Assembly (NCBI GenBank): GCA_014529385.2
Contig: CM043957.1
Location: 64,540,003-64,604,002 of the forward strand
DNA length: 64,000 bases
Source of the DNA: Adiantum capillus-veneris
Lineage: Eukaryota; Streptophyta; Polypodiopsida; Polypodiales; Pteridaceae
Direction of reading: 5' to 3'
Under the pieces are notes generated by a model, which saw only the letters and a program-made list of their open reading frames with translations, made no database searches and was not told the DNA's origin. The position numbers were made by a program, and so were the translations under genes. Below are positions 54,050 through 63,925 of the stretch, in pieces. The stretch's first letter is position 1. Every line of letters begins with the position of its first letter.

Positions 54050-55193
54050 TGTGAGCGGGATGAAAACACACAGAGCGCCTCTATAACGACCCGACACACA
54101 CTCTTGGGAAGATACACACACACACTATGGGGCACCACTCGGCTTACACAACACACCTGGCCGAGACAGGGAACACACCTCTGGAGTGAGAGGAGAGAGA
54201 CTATCCACTTGCCCACTCCACACAAAGACACACACACACGCACACACACACAAAAACTCAGCTCAAAAGAGGAGAACTTCTTATGTTTAGATACAAATGA
54301 GCTTGGGCCAATACCAATGGGGAAAACAGCTCACACAATATGGGTAAAAGATACCAGATACAATCACAAATTGGAGAAGAAGCTTCACTCACCGGAGAAG
54401 ATTACATAGAAAAATAGCAGAAAAAGAGTGAGGAATTTGGCAAAATGGACAGCGCCATCGCGTCCGGAACGGCCCTAAACCCCAGTCTACAATGTCAAAG
54501 TGCTCAAATCCGACATCGGATGAGCAGTTTACGGCCAAAACAGGCTCCAAAAACCCAAAAAACACACCTGCGGCTGTTCCTCCTCTCTTCTCCACGTTTT
54601 TTCTGGTCTTCTCTCTGTTTTTTCAGTTCCCGCACTTAGCTTTTTTAGTTGGGCACCCTTAGCCTTTTAGATGACCTCAAGCAGACCCCAAACAGGCCAA
54701 AAACTGACCTCGCAGTGCATAGTTGTCACCTTTTTGCATCATTCGCACACCGGGCACTCAGCTTTTTTTCAATAATGCATCTCGCCACCACGTGAAGTGG
54801 CCCCAAAAAGTGCTCCTAATGATGACCTTTCTGCATAACTCTCACAAGAAAACACCCACGTTGTGTCCGTCCTCATCCGCGTGCAAATATTGACCTCGTT
54901 CGCCCTCCTAACGCCACTAGATGCCATCTGACGCACCTGCTGACCTCACGTCGTCGGCCCGCGGATAGCTTCCTCGAGAAGTTTTACGCGCTACCAACTC
55001 CTCCTTATTGTAGAAAAAACACACTAGTATTGATAATAGTCAAAATTGCTGCACTATGTACATGCTGTCCTACCTGTACACATGTGGGCCCCACGTAACC
55101 ACCTGGCTCTGGAAAATGGGCAATACTTTATTCGATGCACCATGCATGTATATGTACATATACGCAACCCATTGCTCCAAAAAACTCCTGACA
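54050..55193 (-). repeat. gypsy-3 5' LTR (1144 bp)
   Basis: TGTGAGCGGGATG to AACTCCTGACA on the plus strand; complete ends TG...CA. Confidence 0.9.
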
Positions 55194-55195
55194 CC

Positions 55196-55682
55196 GTGAT
55201 CGGGTCCTTCTGCTGTTTGTTTCAGCCGTAGACAGCTCTGTTTGTGGTGCACGGGGATGGCGAGGGGGGATGTTGAGAATATCCATGGTTCTACTATCCC
55301 GGATAGGCACTGGCTGAAGCAGCCCATCGTAGCGGAAACGAAGACTACGAAGAGTATCGAAATCCCGCGGCATGATAGTGACCCGGTGTGCATGGGCAGC
55401 CAAGATATATCCATCGCTGAAGAATTCCACGAGGTAGTTTTCAGCAATTTCTTGAAGGCAGAGGAGTGCACTGCTGGCCCATCGCATGCCGACTCTCTAC
55501 TGCTCGCAAATCTCCCGCACTACTTGCTGGAAAGGGATATGTGGAATAGAAGATTGAACGTGTCGTTCTATCCTGCGTAGCTCTTGCAGTACACCTCTAT
55601 GCGCCTCATATCGGCGTCTTCTTGCTTGAGCATTCAAAGATTCACATGTTGCCCTCCTAGCACAGGCCTTTACACGAGGCAT
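55196..55682 (-). pseudogene. divergent histone H3-like protein, one in-frame TAG
   Basis: From ATG at 55682: a short basic tail (MPRVKACARRATCESL, RRRRYEAHRG), then VLQELRRIERHVQSSIPHIP and FQQVVREICEQ, matching the N-terminal and first helix of H3. A TAG (55497-55499) follows, then in the same frame MRWASSALLCLQEIAENYLV, EFFSDGYILAAHAHRVTIMP and RDFDTLRSLRF, matching helix 2, loop 2 and helix 3. The spacing equals that of H3 with no gap. IPHIPF and the Trp before helix 2 are CENH3-like, but the longer CENH3 loop 1 is missing. A C-terminal extension of about 40 residues runs into the gypsy-3 LTR. An acceptor-like TATTTGTAG lies just before the ATG. Confidence 0.7.
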
Positions 55683-55793
55683 CTCTACAAATACAATAAC
55701 ACCAAAAGACAATTCATTTGTTAGCACAAGGGACTTCAGATTTAAGGAAAGGTCAGTACCAAGCAAAAAGATGGATAGGAAAGAGTTGCCTTG

Positions 55794-55960
55794 CCTTATT
55801 CGCTCGATAGTGACGGTAGACATGACTTATATTTTCTGAGGTCACTACCGAGCGAATAGGTGCATAGGAAAGAGTTTGCCTTGCCTTATTTGCTCGGTAG
55901 TGACTTCAAAAATAGTAATAGCAGATATCACTACCAAGCAAACTGGTTTGCAACCCCTGC
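55794..55960. repeat. two hairpins of the GAGCGAATAGG family
   Basis: CCTTATTCGCTCGATAGTGAC (55794) pairs with GTCACTACCGAGCGAATAGG (55841). CCTTATTTGCTCGGTAGTGA (55886) pairs less well with TCACTACCAAGCAAACTGG (55937). Confidence 0.8.
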
Positions 55961-56322
55961 AAAAAAATACCTTATTCGTTGGGTGGTGACGTCAGAAAAG
56001 TGTACAAGCAAGCGAGCAGGTTTGCATCCGCTGATACAAAATAGCAATGTGAAGGAGATCTTAAATCGATGCGGTTCTAACTATCATGTCGTTCCCTCCA
56101 ATCACCTCCCCTAATATCGGGGGGATGATACCATTGATTCTCTCTCCCACGTCCACCTTTCATGAAACCTCATGGCAGTACCACCTCTCATAGACCACTC
56201 ACTCATAAGCCAAAGCCCACGCTCTGCTTTTTAGGCATGTCTGAAAGTCTATTTAAGAAGCAGTTGTTTCAGAACCTTTCTCAGGGTTTCGCAGAACAAC
56301 TAAAAGAAGCTTAGGATAGTGG
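55961..56322. other. upstream of coiled-coil gene, nothing certain
   Basis: A partial GGTGGTGACGTCAG hairpin arm lies near 55980. A possible exon in another frame begins at 56237 (MSESLFKKQLFQNLSQGFAE) after an acceptor-like TTTTTAG. Confidence 0.35.
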
Positions 56323-56790
56323 CAATGCCTTTCCAAGGTATACTCCTGCAGCGCCAACAACACCGCATCCGGGCCCTCCTCATGAGGTCCCCTCTTGGCC
56401 CTCCCCCGATGTTACCTTTAATGTTCTCGACCGACACAGCTCGGGAGTGGCTGCTGTCAACACGGGAGTCAGTTCTCGAGGTAAGTTGCTGGTAATTCTT
56501 TGCTTTCTGCTCCTAGTTTGAAGAGCTTACTTGCTAAATTCTCTGTGCAGGATGCTATCCTGAAGCTGCAGCAAATGCTGATCGTCAGGCAAAGGGTCTC
56601 AATCCTTAAAAACTCTCTGGAAGCCAAAAGGCCTAAAGACATGCAGTAATTTCTCGTCGAGAATGGCTCTATGGAGGAAATCATTAATTGGTTTCAGGAA
56701 ATGAAGGATGAACTGCTTGAGCTAGCCAGTAAATATGAGGAAGCCATTAACTTTGCAAACATGCTTTGTGAAGAGATAGCCTGGCTGTGA
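56323..56790 (+). pseudogene. two-exon coiled-coil protein, one in-frame TAA
   Basis: From MPFQGILLQRQQHRIRALLM the frame reads REWLLSTRESVLE to a GTAAG donor at 56480, and after an intron with acceptor CTCTGTGCAG continues in phase as DAILKLQQMLIVRQRVSILK and NSLEAKRPKDMQ. A TAA follows, then the same frame goes on with FLVENGSMEEIINWFQEMKD and ELASKYEEAINFANMLCEEI before TGA. Heptad-like leucine spacing suggests coiled coil. Function unknown. The stop fits CAA to TAA. Confidence 0.45.
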
Positions 56791-56791
56791 A

Positions 56792-56826
56792 CCCTAAACC
56801 CTAAACCCCTAAACCCTAAACCCCCC
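56792..56826. repeat. interstitial telomere-like (CCCTAAA)n tract
   Basis: CCCTAAACCCTAAACCCCTA then AACCCTAAACCCCCC: four to five plant-type telomere units with slips. It follows directly after the stop of the coiled-coil gene. Confidence 0.85.
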
Positions 56827-56894
56827 GGAAATTAATAGGACACTCTTTGTAAAGTCTGAAGTGTTTTCTAACTCAAACCCGGTGTTCAATTGTA

Positions 56895-57975
56895 ATTTTG
56901 TTTCTTTCTTATAAAATCAAAAGGCATATTTGGCAAAAGAAAAACCTAAATCCGCAACAAGCAGGGGTTACCTTCCCCTTATTTTCTTAGTATTGACCTC
57001 TGTACTAGCACACATCACTTAACTTTTCTTTTGGTCAGTACCAAGCGAATAGGGCCCTTCGGACTAGGTGACCTTACCTTATTCGCTTAGTACTGACCAA
57101 CTACACAAAATACAAGCGCACTGGACCGAAATCAAAACGCGAATTTGGCAAAAGAAAGCCCTAAATCCGCAACAAGCAGGGGTTTCCTTCCCCTTATTTA
57201 CTTAGTATTGACCTCTGTACTAGCAGACATCACTTAACTTTTCTTTTGGTCATACCATGCGAATAGGACGCTTCGGACTTGGTGACCTTACCTTATTTTC
57301 TTGGTACTGACCAACTACACAAAATTAAAGCACACGGGACCGAAATCAAAAGGCGTTTTTGGCAAAAGAAAACCCTAAATCCGCAACAAGTAAGGGTTAC
57401 CTTCCCCTTACTTGCTTAGTATTGACCTCTGTACTAGCAGACATCACTTAACTTTTCTTTTGGTCAGTACTAAGCGAATAGGGCCCTTCGGACTAGGTGA
57501 CCTTACCTTATTCGCTTGGTACTGACCAACTACACAAAATACAAGCGCACTGGACCGAAATCAAAAAGCGTATTTGGCAAAAGAAAGCCCTAAATCCGCA
57601 ACAAGCAGGGGTTTCCTTCCCCTTATTTGCTTAGTATTGACCTCTGTACTAGCAGACATCACTTAACTTTTCTTTTGGTCAATACCATGTGAATAGGACC
57701 CTTCGGACTTGGTGACCTTACCTTATTTGCTTGGTACTGACCAACTACACAAAATTAAAGCGCACGGGACTGAAATCAAAAGGCGTATTTGGAAAAAGAA
57801 AACCCTTAATCTGCAACAAGCAGGGGTTACCTTCCCCTTATTTTCTTAGTATTGACCTCTGTACTAGAAGACATCACTTAACTTTTCTTTTGGTCAATAC
57901 CAAGCGAATAGGGCCCTTCGGACTAAGTGACCTTACCTTATTCGCTTGGTACTGACCAACTACACAAAATACAAG
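56895..57975. repeat. satellite-like array of 213-215 bp units with hairpins
   Basis: Five tandem units, each with AATCAAAAGGCG.ATTTGGCA, CCTAAATCCGCAACAAGCAG, TTCTTTTGGTCAGTACCAAG and an inverted partner TTCGCTTGGTACTGACC. The key segment starts at about 57031, 57245, 57458, 57673 and 57888. Units 1, 3, 5 (CAAGCGAATAGGGCCCTTCG) and units 2, 4 (CATGCGAATAGGACSCTTCG) alternate, giving a dimeric higher-order unit of about 428 bp. Confidence 0.85.
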
Positions 57976-58350
57976 TGCACACAAGGGTAGTACGTAGCAT
58001 ACCTCTTCACTGTGTGTAGAGTTCCGCGTCGCTGAAGCACTGCAGAACAAGAGTAAGAGAAGGAGGATGCGCGAGAGTAAGAGGTGATGGAGTTTGCTTA
58101 CCGTGTAGCGTCGATGGGGGTAGAGTTAATTAGAATGATGCGCAGCAGAGGACGCAAAAAGAGGCAGAATAGTTGAAACTTGAGATGTTTGGTGGGGGTA
58201 ATGCCTCAACTTAGAATGCTTACCTCGGGGAGGGTGACAACTTCACCTATGCGCGAGATTGCGGTTGGCAAATCGTACTGCATGGGAATCTGAGACCATT
58301 TAATATTGGTTGTCCTTGAGAGCGTAGCCCACGTGCCTTTTTGAGTGACC
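57976..58350 (-). other. possible minus-strand 5' exons
   Basis: Three donor-like sites on the minus strand (CCCCGAGGTAAGCATT at about 58224, CTACACGGTAAGCAAA at about 58098, GAAGAGGTATGC at about 57992) and one acceptor (TTGTTCTGCAG at about 58045). They could belong to the leader of a minus-strand gene, such as the histone-like gene; no coding frame supports this. Confidence 0.2.
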
Positions 58351-58354
58351 GTTA

Positions 58355-58670
58355 AGGGTCAGACATATGCCAATCGCCCTTACAGTCGCCATCTCCATCT
58401 CCATCTCGCCCCTTCTGCCTGGCCAGCTCTCGTGCCTTTGCCTTTTCTGCGCCCTTCCCCTTAGCCAGCTCTCGTGATCCTGCGTTTAGAGTCAGACGCC
58501 GATCGCCCTTGCATTTGCCATCGCCTTTGCCTTTTCTGCGCCCTTCTCCTTGACCAGCTCTCCTCATCCTGCGTTTAGAGTCAGACACCGATGGCCCTTG
58601 CATTCGCCATCGCCTTTGCATTTTTTGCGCTCTTTCCCTTGCCCAGCTCTCGTGATCCTGCATTGAGTGA
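58355..58670. repeat. three tandem units of about 105 bp
   Basis: GAGTCAGACRCCGATSGCCC, TTGCATTCGCCATCGCCTTT, CTGCGCCCTTYYCCTTGACC and AGCTCTCGTGATCCTGCGTT recur three times. Open frames on both strands here come from the repeat. Confidence 0.8.
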
Positions 58671-58869
58671 CCTCCACTGGGTCGAGTCCTTTGCTGCCGC
58701 GTTGCCATCGCCATCGCTCCCCTATTGGTTCTTGCTGTCCGTGGCCTGCGACATCACCATCCAACTCGGCGCCATTGGATATTGCAGAGACAGGTTCTTT
58801 CTCCCTGCCTCTCCCCTTCCTGTGTGTTGTTAACTGTGTGTGCACCGAAGCCACTGCGTTAGGGTAAAA
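58671..58869. other. short stretch without recognised gene
   Basis: No family was recognised; open on several frames by composition only. Confidence 0.35.
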
Positions 58870-58990
58870 ACGCATGCATGGTTGGAATAATTACTCATTA
58901 TGTGACCATATCGCATTCATGGTTGGAATAATTACTCCTTATTTGGTGACCGTATCGCATTCATGGTTGGAATAATTACTCCTTATGTGA
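58870..58990. repeat. three tandem units of about 48 bp
   Basis: GCATTCATGGTTGGAATAAT then TACTCCTTATGTGACCGTATC, three times. Confidence 0.85.
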
Positions 58991-59089
58991 TCGTGCCTGA
59001 GTTTGGGCATAGTGAGTGAGTAGGCCTATAAATCTATCACTGATAACATAATATGCTCTGTTTTGATCCACCTGTTCCGAATGCCACAA

Positions 59090-59478
59090 GACAGAACCAA
59101 GCGAATAGGGCCCTTCGGAGACTCTTGGGGGCCCTACTAGCTTTGTACTGACTCAACTAACATCACCACTTATGACATTAGCGCACGGGACATAACCCGT
59201 CGATATGACATTAGCGCACGGGACATAACCAAGCGAATAGAGTTGTTCGGAAATTCTTGGGGGCCCTACTCGCTTGGTTCTGACTCAACTAACGTCAACT
59301 CTCATGACTTTAGCACACAGGATAGAACCAAGCGAAGAGGGTCCTTCGAAAATTCTTGGGGACCGTACTCGCTTGGTTTCTTACTCAACTAATGTTACCT
59401 CTTATGACATGAGCGCACGGGGCCAAAGCAAGCAAAATAGGACATTGAGGGCTACTCGAGGCCCAACATTCGCTTTGT
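59090..59478. repeat. four units of about 100-125 bp, AACCAAGCGAATAGGG type
   Basis: Units start at about 59094, 59220, 59321 and 59425 with ACCAAGCGAATAGGGCCCTT, then TTCTTGGGGGCCCTACTCGC and TTGGTTCTGACTCAACTAAC. The arm pair ACCAAGCGA / TCGCTTGGT makes each a hairpin related to the 57-kb satellite. Confidence 0.82.
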
Positions 59479-59517
59479 TATGACACCAAATAGTTTTGTC
59501 TTGCTTTTTCTTTCAGT

Positions 59518-61200
59518 CATGGGGATCATAGTCCTGGAGACAAATGTGAGCGAGGATACATGTGAAGAAAAACTATTCACATTCTTATATAACGCCCGTG
59601 CTCATCACTGTACACCAGAACTATCAGGAATGTTCAATGCAGAGTTTTCTATACAGAGGATTATAGATTGCTCCTTTGAGTACATACAAAACCATTTGCA
59701 ACAATATGAGGTAGTCACTTGTGACAATTCCATGACAGTTGATGGCATGAGATATGTGCACCCTGCCGACCTTGACCCTGACAAGAGTGCTTCAAGGAGA
59801 GTGAATCGTTGTCTTGAAAAGTGTCCCTCCAATGCACTGCTTGTACAAGACAGGTGTATGAAGCACTTAAAAAAATGTCGATTATCGGAATTCTACCATG
59901 GGCTTGTCTATTACTTATACTTGCAGACGGATGGCGAGTCAGAGACTTCGCAGTCAACAAATTTCGGTAGTTGTCCATTGGTGTCGGAGGAAGAGGTAGA
60001 GGATGTGGAGGTGCAATTCAATCCAGAAGAAGAGCGGGAAGAGGTACTAAAGGAAACATTTGATGCGGGCTTAACTCTTGTTTCTCTTGTGGATGTAGGC
60101 AAGAAAGCCCAAGTATGGAAGCGACTTTGCCTCTCAATTGTGCCCCCAGCTTTGCTATGGCGGGCGACACCCACTATATTCTGCTCAAAGATATCATGCA
60201 TGAGCTCAATATACGGGAGGACTACTGCCTAGTGGCAATTGCAAATTTTTTGTGAAGCAGACATGGGGTTTGTGGACGATGATGGAGTGGACCAATATCT
60301 TATTGCTGACACAGCTGTCTGCGACTCACAGTTTAATTCAGGGTCGCAACTGATTAAAGATACGTTCAATGAGGCGAAGTCCGGAGAGGCCATTTTGCCA
60401 ATAGATGAGCAGTTTGAATTCACAACAAAACAACTCGGCTTGGAAAACATGGGTAGACACGTGGCACCCGAAGATCATGTAATGAATAGTCAGTCTATTC
60501 ACTTGTGGGGGAGGTCGATGCTGGAAATGGACGAGAATCAGATGGTAATTTTTGTCGATCATTCAGATGGTATTAGAGATGGCCGAGTGATAAAATATTA
60601 TGAACACTTTTTTTTGCTTCCTGGTGCTAGTGTATGACGATAGTTTCCTTAGAAGAGCGGGAGGCTCACGCCAAGGGCTTGTCAATGGAGTCCAAGGCAA
60701 GGATGCGGCGTTGTCTCACTACATCGGGCATTTCAACCACAAAAAGGTTTGTAGAAACAATTCAAGTACTTGACAATTGTACTCATCTCACTTACGGCCC
60801 ATAATTCATTGCAATTATTATGTAGATCATAATATACCACAAGGAATATTTCGATGACATTGCAAAGTTCCCTCTATTTGCAATGAAAGCTATTACAAGA
60901 TTGTGTGGTGGGCACCCCCTCCCACTAAACGCAAAAAGAGTAATTCTGATTGAACAAAAGTTTGCTCTACGTGTATTTGGCATTGGGTATGGGTGCCACG
61001 CACTCAGAGCCCCCTATTTCATGTCCTACACAGCTCAGGCTCTGGCTCCAGGGGTTGAAGACCCGGAAAGCTTAGATCCATACAATAAGCGGCTATTTCT
61101 GAGGGAAAGAAGACGCATGATGCCCGTAGGGATGCTGCCATCAACAGAGGAACGAGCTAGGTACAAAGTGAGGAGAAAGGAGGTGCATCGAAGAGGATAA
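59518..61200 (+). pseudogene. multi-exon unknown gene with frameshifts
   Basis: Starts MGIIVLETNVSEDTCEEKLF after an acceptor-like TTTCTTTCAG. The first frame is Cys-containing (HHCTPELSGMFNAEF, RRVNRCLEKCPSNALL, YHGLVYYLYLQTDG) and acidic (VSEEEVEDVEVQFNPEEERE). Frameshifts near 60110, at a T-run near 60247, and near 60632 are needed to follow AGDTHYILLKDIMHELNIRE, CEADMGFVDDDGVDQYLIAD, QMVIFVDHSDGIRDGRV and DAALSHYIGHFNHKK. A 79-bp GT-AG intron (60747-60825) leads in phase to the last exon (IIIYHKEYFDDIAKFPLFAM, GVEDPESLDPYNKRLFLRER). No domain was recognised. Confidence 0.5.
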
Positions 61201-61695
61201 AAACGACGGGCTCAGTTCCATCTTCTCCCGCTCCTGACTCGTGACCGACGCCACCTCGCATGGCGCTCTACCGTATTTGAAGATCCCCAAGCCATCTATT
61301 TCTTCTCTTTGCAGATGTGTTGTAAAGACCGTGTAATTTTTGAACTCTTAAGAAGTTCCTTCTGCCTTGCTCTATGAATTAGTCATCTATAAGTCCATTG
61401 GTGTAACTCTAATAGGCTATTGGCCTTTTCTTTTCCTCCCCCATGTCGAGTGTGCTTAAAATACCTGTTCTTGCCATGTAGTGGGTTTTTTCCATGCCTT
61501 GTGTGGACCATATTGATAGTGAGCCGTATGTCTTGGCAAAATATGGACCATGGTTGAACAGTATGTGCTGCATTGAAATAAAACAAAATGGTCAGTTGAG
61601 TACAATTTAAATTTTTTTTTTGTATACGTAGAATGCCAACCTACCATGTAATGTGTGATATGTTGCCCACCCCACCCTGTAAGGTAAGCCTTTTT
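61201..61695. other. spacer between convergent genes
   Basis: The 3' ends of the plus-strand gene (61200) and minus-strand gene (61696) face each other. No motif was recognised. Confidence 0.4.
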
Positions 61696-63925
61696 CTAAT
61701 CCAGCAAGGCTGCTTGAAATGACGTGAGCTTACTTTGGTCCCAAGAATGTTGCTCAAGGTAGTGGAAAATTTTATCTAGTGATTTCCACACATTCTCCTT
61801 GTGATTCTGGATTGCCCCACCACCAGCATTGTCTTTAACCACTTTATGTAACTGTTTCCATTTGTTGAACAAGATTCTCCTTTCTTCTCTATCTGAATCT
61901 TTGAGGCTAAACCCAAGAAACCTTCTTGCCTTCACTCCACCTATCGATGATTTCCTCGGTACCTTGTACCGACTTTGAGACATCTTAGGATCCTCTTCTA
62001 TTTTGACATTGCCTCCATGAAAACCAATGTCTGAGAGCACTCCCTCTAATGCTTTGATCACTCTTTTCGACTCACTCTCTGGCTTTAATGTCCATGCAAA
62101 ACATATGTACAAATGAACCACCTTTTCAATTATTCGACAGAGTGCATGAAGTGTACAGACGTGAACTCTACTCATAGGAATATCAAGCACTGGTTTAAAA
62201 GTTTTATCTTGAAGATGTTTGTTGGGAGCTCTAATCCACTGCACACTCTCAAGTGATTGTGCATCAGCCATGCAATATAAGCATGGATTTGCCAAGCTGC
62301 TCCGTGTGTTATGTTGTACATACACTTAAGAGTCTTTAAGTCACCTGCCATGTGCCATTCCACTGTGTAGTCGCCAAATCCTTCCACTGAAAGAACAGCT
62401 CCATTTCTTTGTTCACTGATGATAGAAGGAATTTGGGTTTGACTAAAAACCCAATCGAGGATTTCAAAATTTTCCTTATCAACCTGTAGTGAAAAATGAA
62501 AACACAAAATCAACAACCAAATAATCAATATTTTTGTTATCAGAGATTGAACGAAGTATACCTGAAATGATCCTAGAGATAGAATGTTGTTTTCTGATTG
62601 CACGCTGAAGTATCGTGGATCCTCTTTCGTTATTGATGGATCCAGAGCTCTGTTCATGAGGGTAATGGTGACTCTCCCCAAATTCTTGTTCTTCAGGACG
62701 TCGCACTCGTCGAGCTTCAAAACAAACTTGAAAACCCCACCGCACTCGTCTCGACTGATGTCAAAGAAGTGAACTGCATACCTTTGCAATGCTTCAAGAT
62801 CAACGAAGAGGTTTTTGTGCTCGTTAAATTGTACCTCTCTGCCGCCCTTGCCTAAGAATGTTGCTTCAATATGGAATGGTGCCCCAAGTTTCTCAAACAC
62901 CTCATAGTTTACGTGCCGACGAGCAGCCTTTACATGTGATGGCTTTGGCAACAATGATCCTCTCTGTAGTTTATTTTGAGATTTTTTAGCTAATGCTTTG
63001 AAGAGTGTCCTGTATCCCATCTGTGAGATGCCACTCTCATCAAGTATTGCTTGCACTTCCATTGGTTCCAGCTGATTCTCGTTCATGAAGGAGGTAAGTA
63101 GCCTCCCTTTCAACTTACAAATTTTTTTCAGAGTTATCATCTCTTCAACTACTTCTTTTGGAACTAGACGGCTGTAATGCACTCCGGCATTGAAGCCTGC
63201 ACCATTCGAGTTTGGATGCAGTAAAGACCTGCCAAAAAATCACAATGCGTTATGATCATGTATAGGAAAGTAAGTGTATCCACTTCTTAATGAAGCACAT
63301 TGAAGAACCAAACTTCGAGTTACCTTAAAGCTCATATTCGTTTTTTCAGGCCACCACTACCAACCTTCATGTTCTCAAGGTTGCACAGATCTCGTTTTCT
63401 TTTCCGACTACCAAGCACGGTGTCTTTCTCTCGCAAACTTGTGATCTTCTTCTCAAGGCCTTCGATTGTCTCTTTGTTTGATGAAATCTTTTGAGAGCAT
63501 GCTTCATTAAGTTTCTTCAGCTGCATGTTCTCCATTGCCAGGAAGTTTCTTTGCCTTTCCGCATTCAATCCTCTCATTTCCAAATGTTCGGTGTATCCCA
63601 ATAGCCCATCCTTGCCATCGCCTGTGAAATGTAAGAGGTTAGTGATATTAGCAAAGGGAGGTGGCGCATTTGTCGTAGGATCCTTTGGATAAATAGACCC
63701 ATCCGTCCACAAATCCAAATGATGTTCCTTGTTTGTCTTTCTAAGTTCTTTCTCCCGTTGAGATAAGAAAGACTCCCTCCTACGTTTCTGCAACGGGGCG
63801 TACTCTTGCAATACATCAACATGAAGATGATGTGTGTTCTTTCTTTGGGTAAGTGTTAAAGATGAAGGGGCCGAGGATTGTAAGTTCAAATTAGTGTTTT
63901 CACTAGGAAAAGATGCGTTCTCCAT
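61696..63925 (-). pseudogene. three-exon nuclear-type protein with CxxC region, unknown
   Basis: Exon 1 (63324-63925) starts MENASFPSENTNLNLQSSAP and has a coiled coil (SSNKETIEGLEKKITSLREK) and a basic stretch GSRKRKRDL. A TGA near its end fits CGA. Exon 2 (62562-63228) has MEVQAILDESGISQMGYRTL, ARRHVNYEVFEKLGAPFHIE and YAVHFFDISRDECGGVFKFV. After a 78-bp phase-0 intron, exon 3 (61696-62483) has VEWHMAGDLKTLKCMYNITH, a frameshift near 62300, PCLYCMADAQ and RVHVCTLHALCRIIEKVVHL. The GDLKTL...PC.YC and CTLHAL pattern suggests a zinc-binding domain seen in uncharacterised, possibly transposon-linked eukaryotic proteins; that is from memory and uncertain. Confidence 0.5.

Larger units (their letters stand above)
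50372..55193 (-). mobile_element. gypsy-3: gag-only (TR-GAG-like) gypsy derivative
   Basis: Minus-strand element with LTRs of about 1.1 kb, primer site and polypurine tract, but an interior of only 2.6 kb. It keeps ORF-a and gag and has no protease, reverse transcriptase or integrase, as in the TR-GAG class of non-autonomous elements. The 3' LTR lacks its outer 90 bases, so no target duplication can be read on that side. It lies against the 3' end of the histone-like gene. Confidence 0.85.

Noticed and set aside
55196-55682. Calling the histone-like gene CENH3 outright
   Set aside because: IPHIPF and the Trp fit, but loop 1 lacks the extra residues usual in CENH3 and the copy is broken. I kept the call at H3-like.
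58352-58875. Overlapping frames on both strands
   Set aside because: Produced by three tandem 105-bp units free of stops in several frames.
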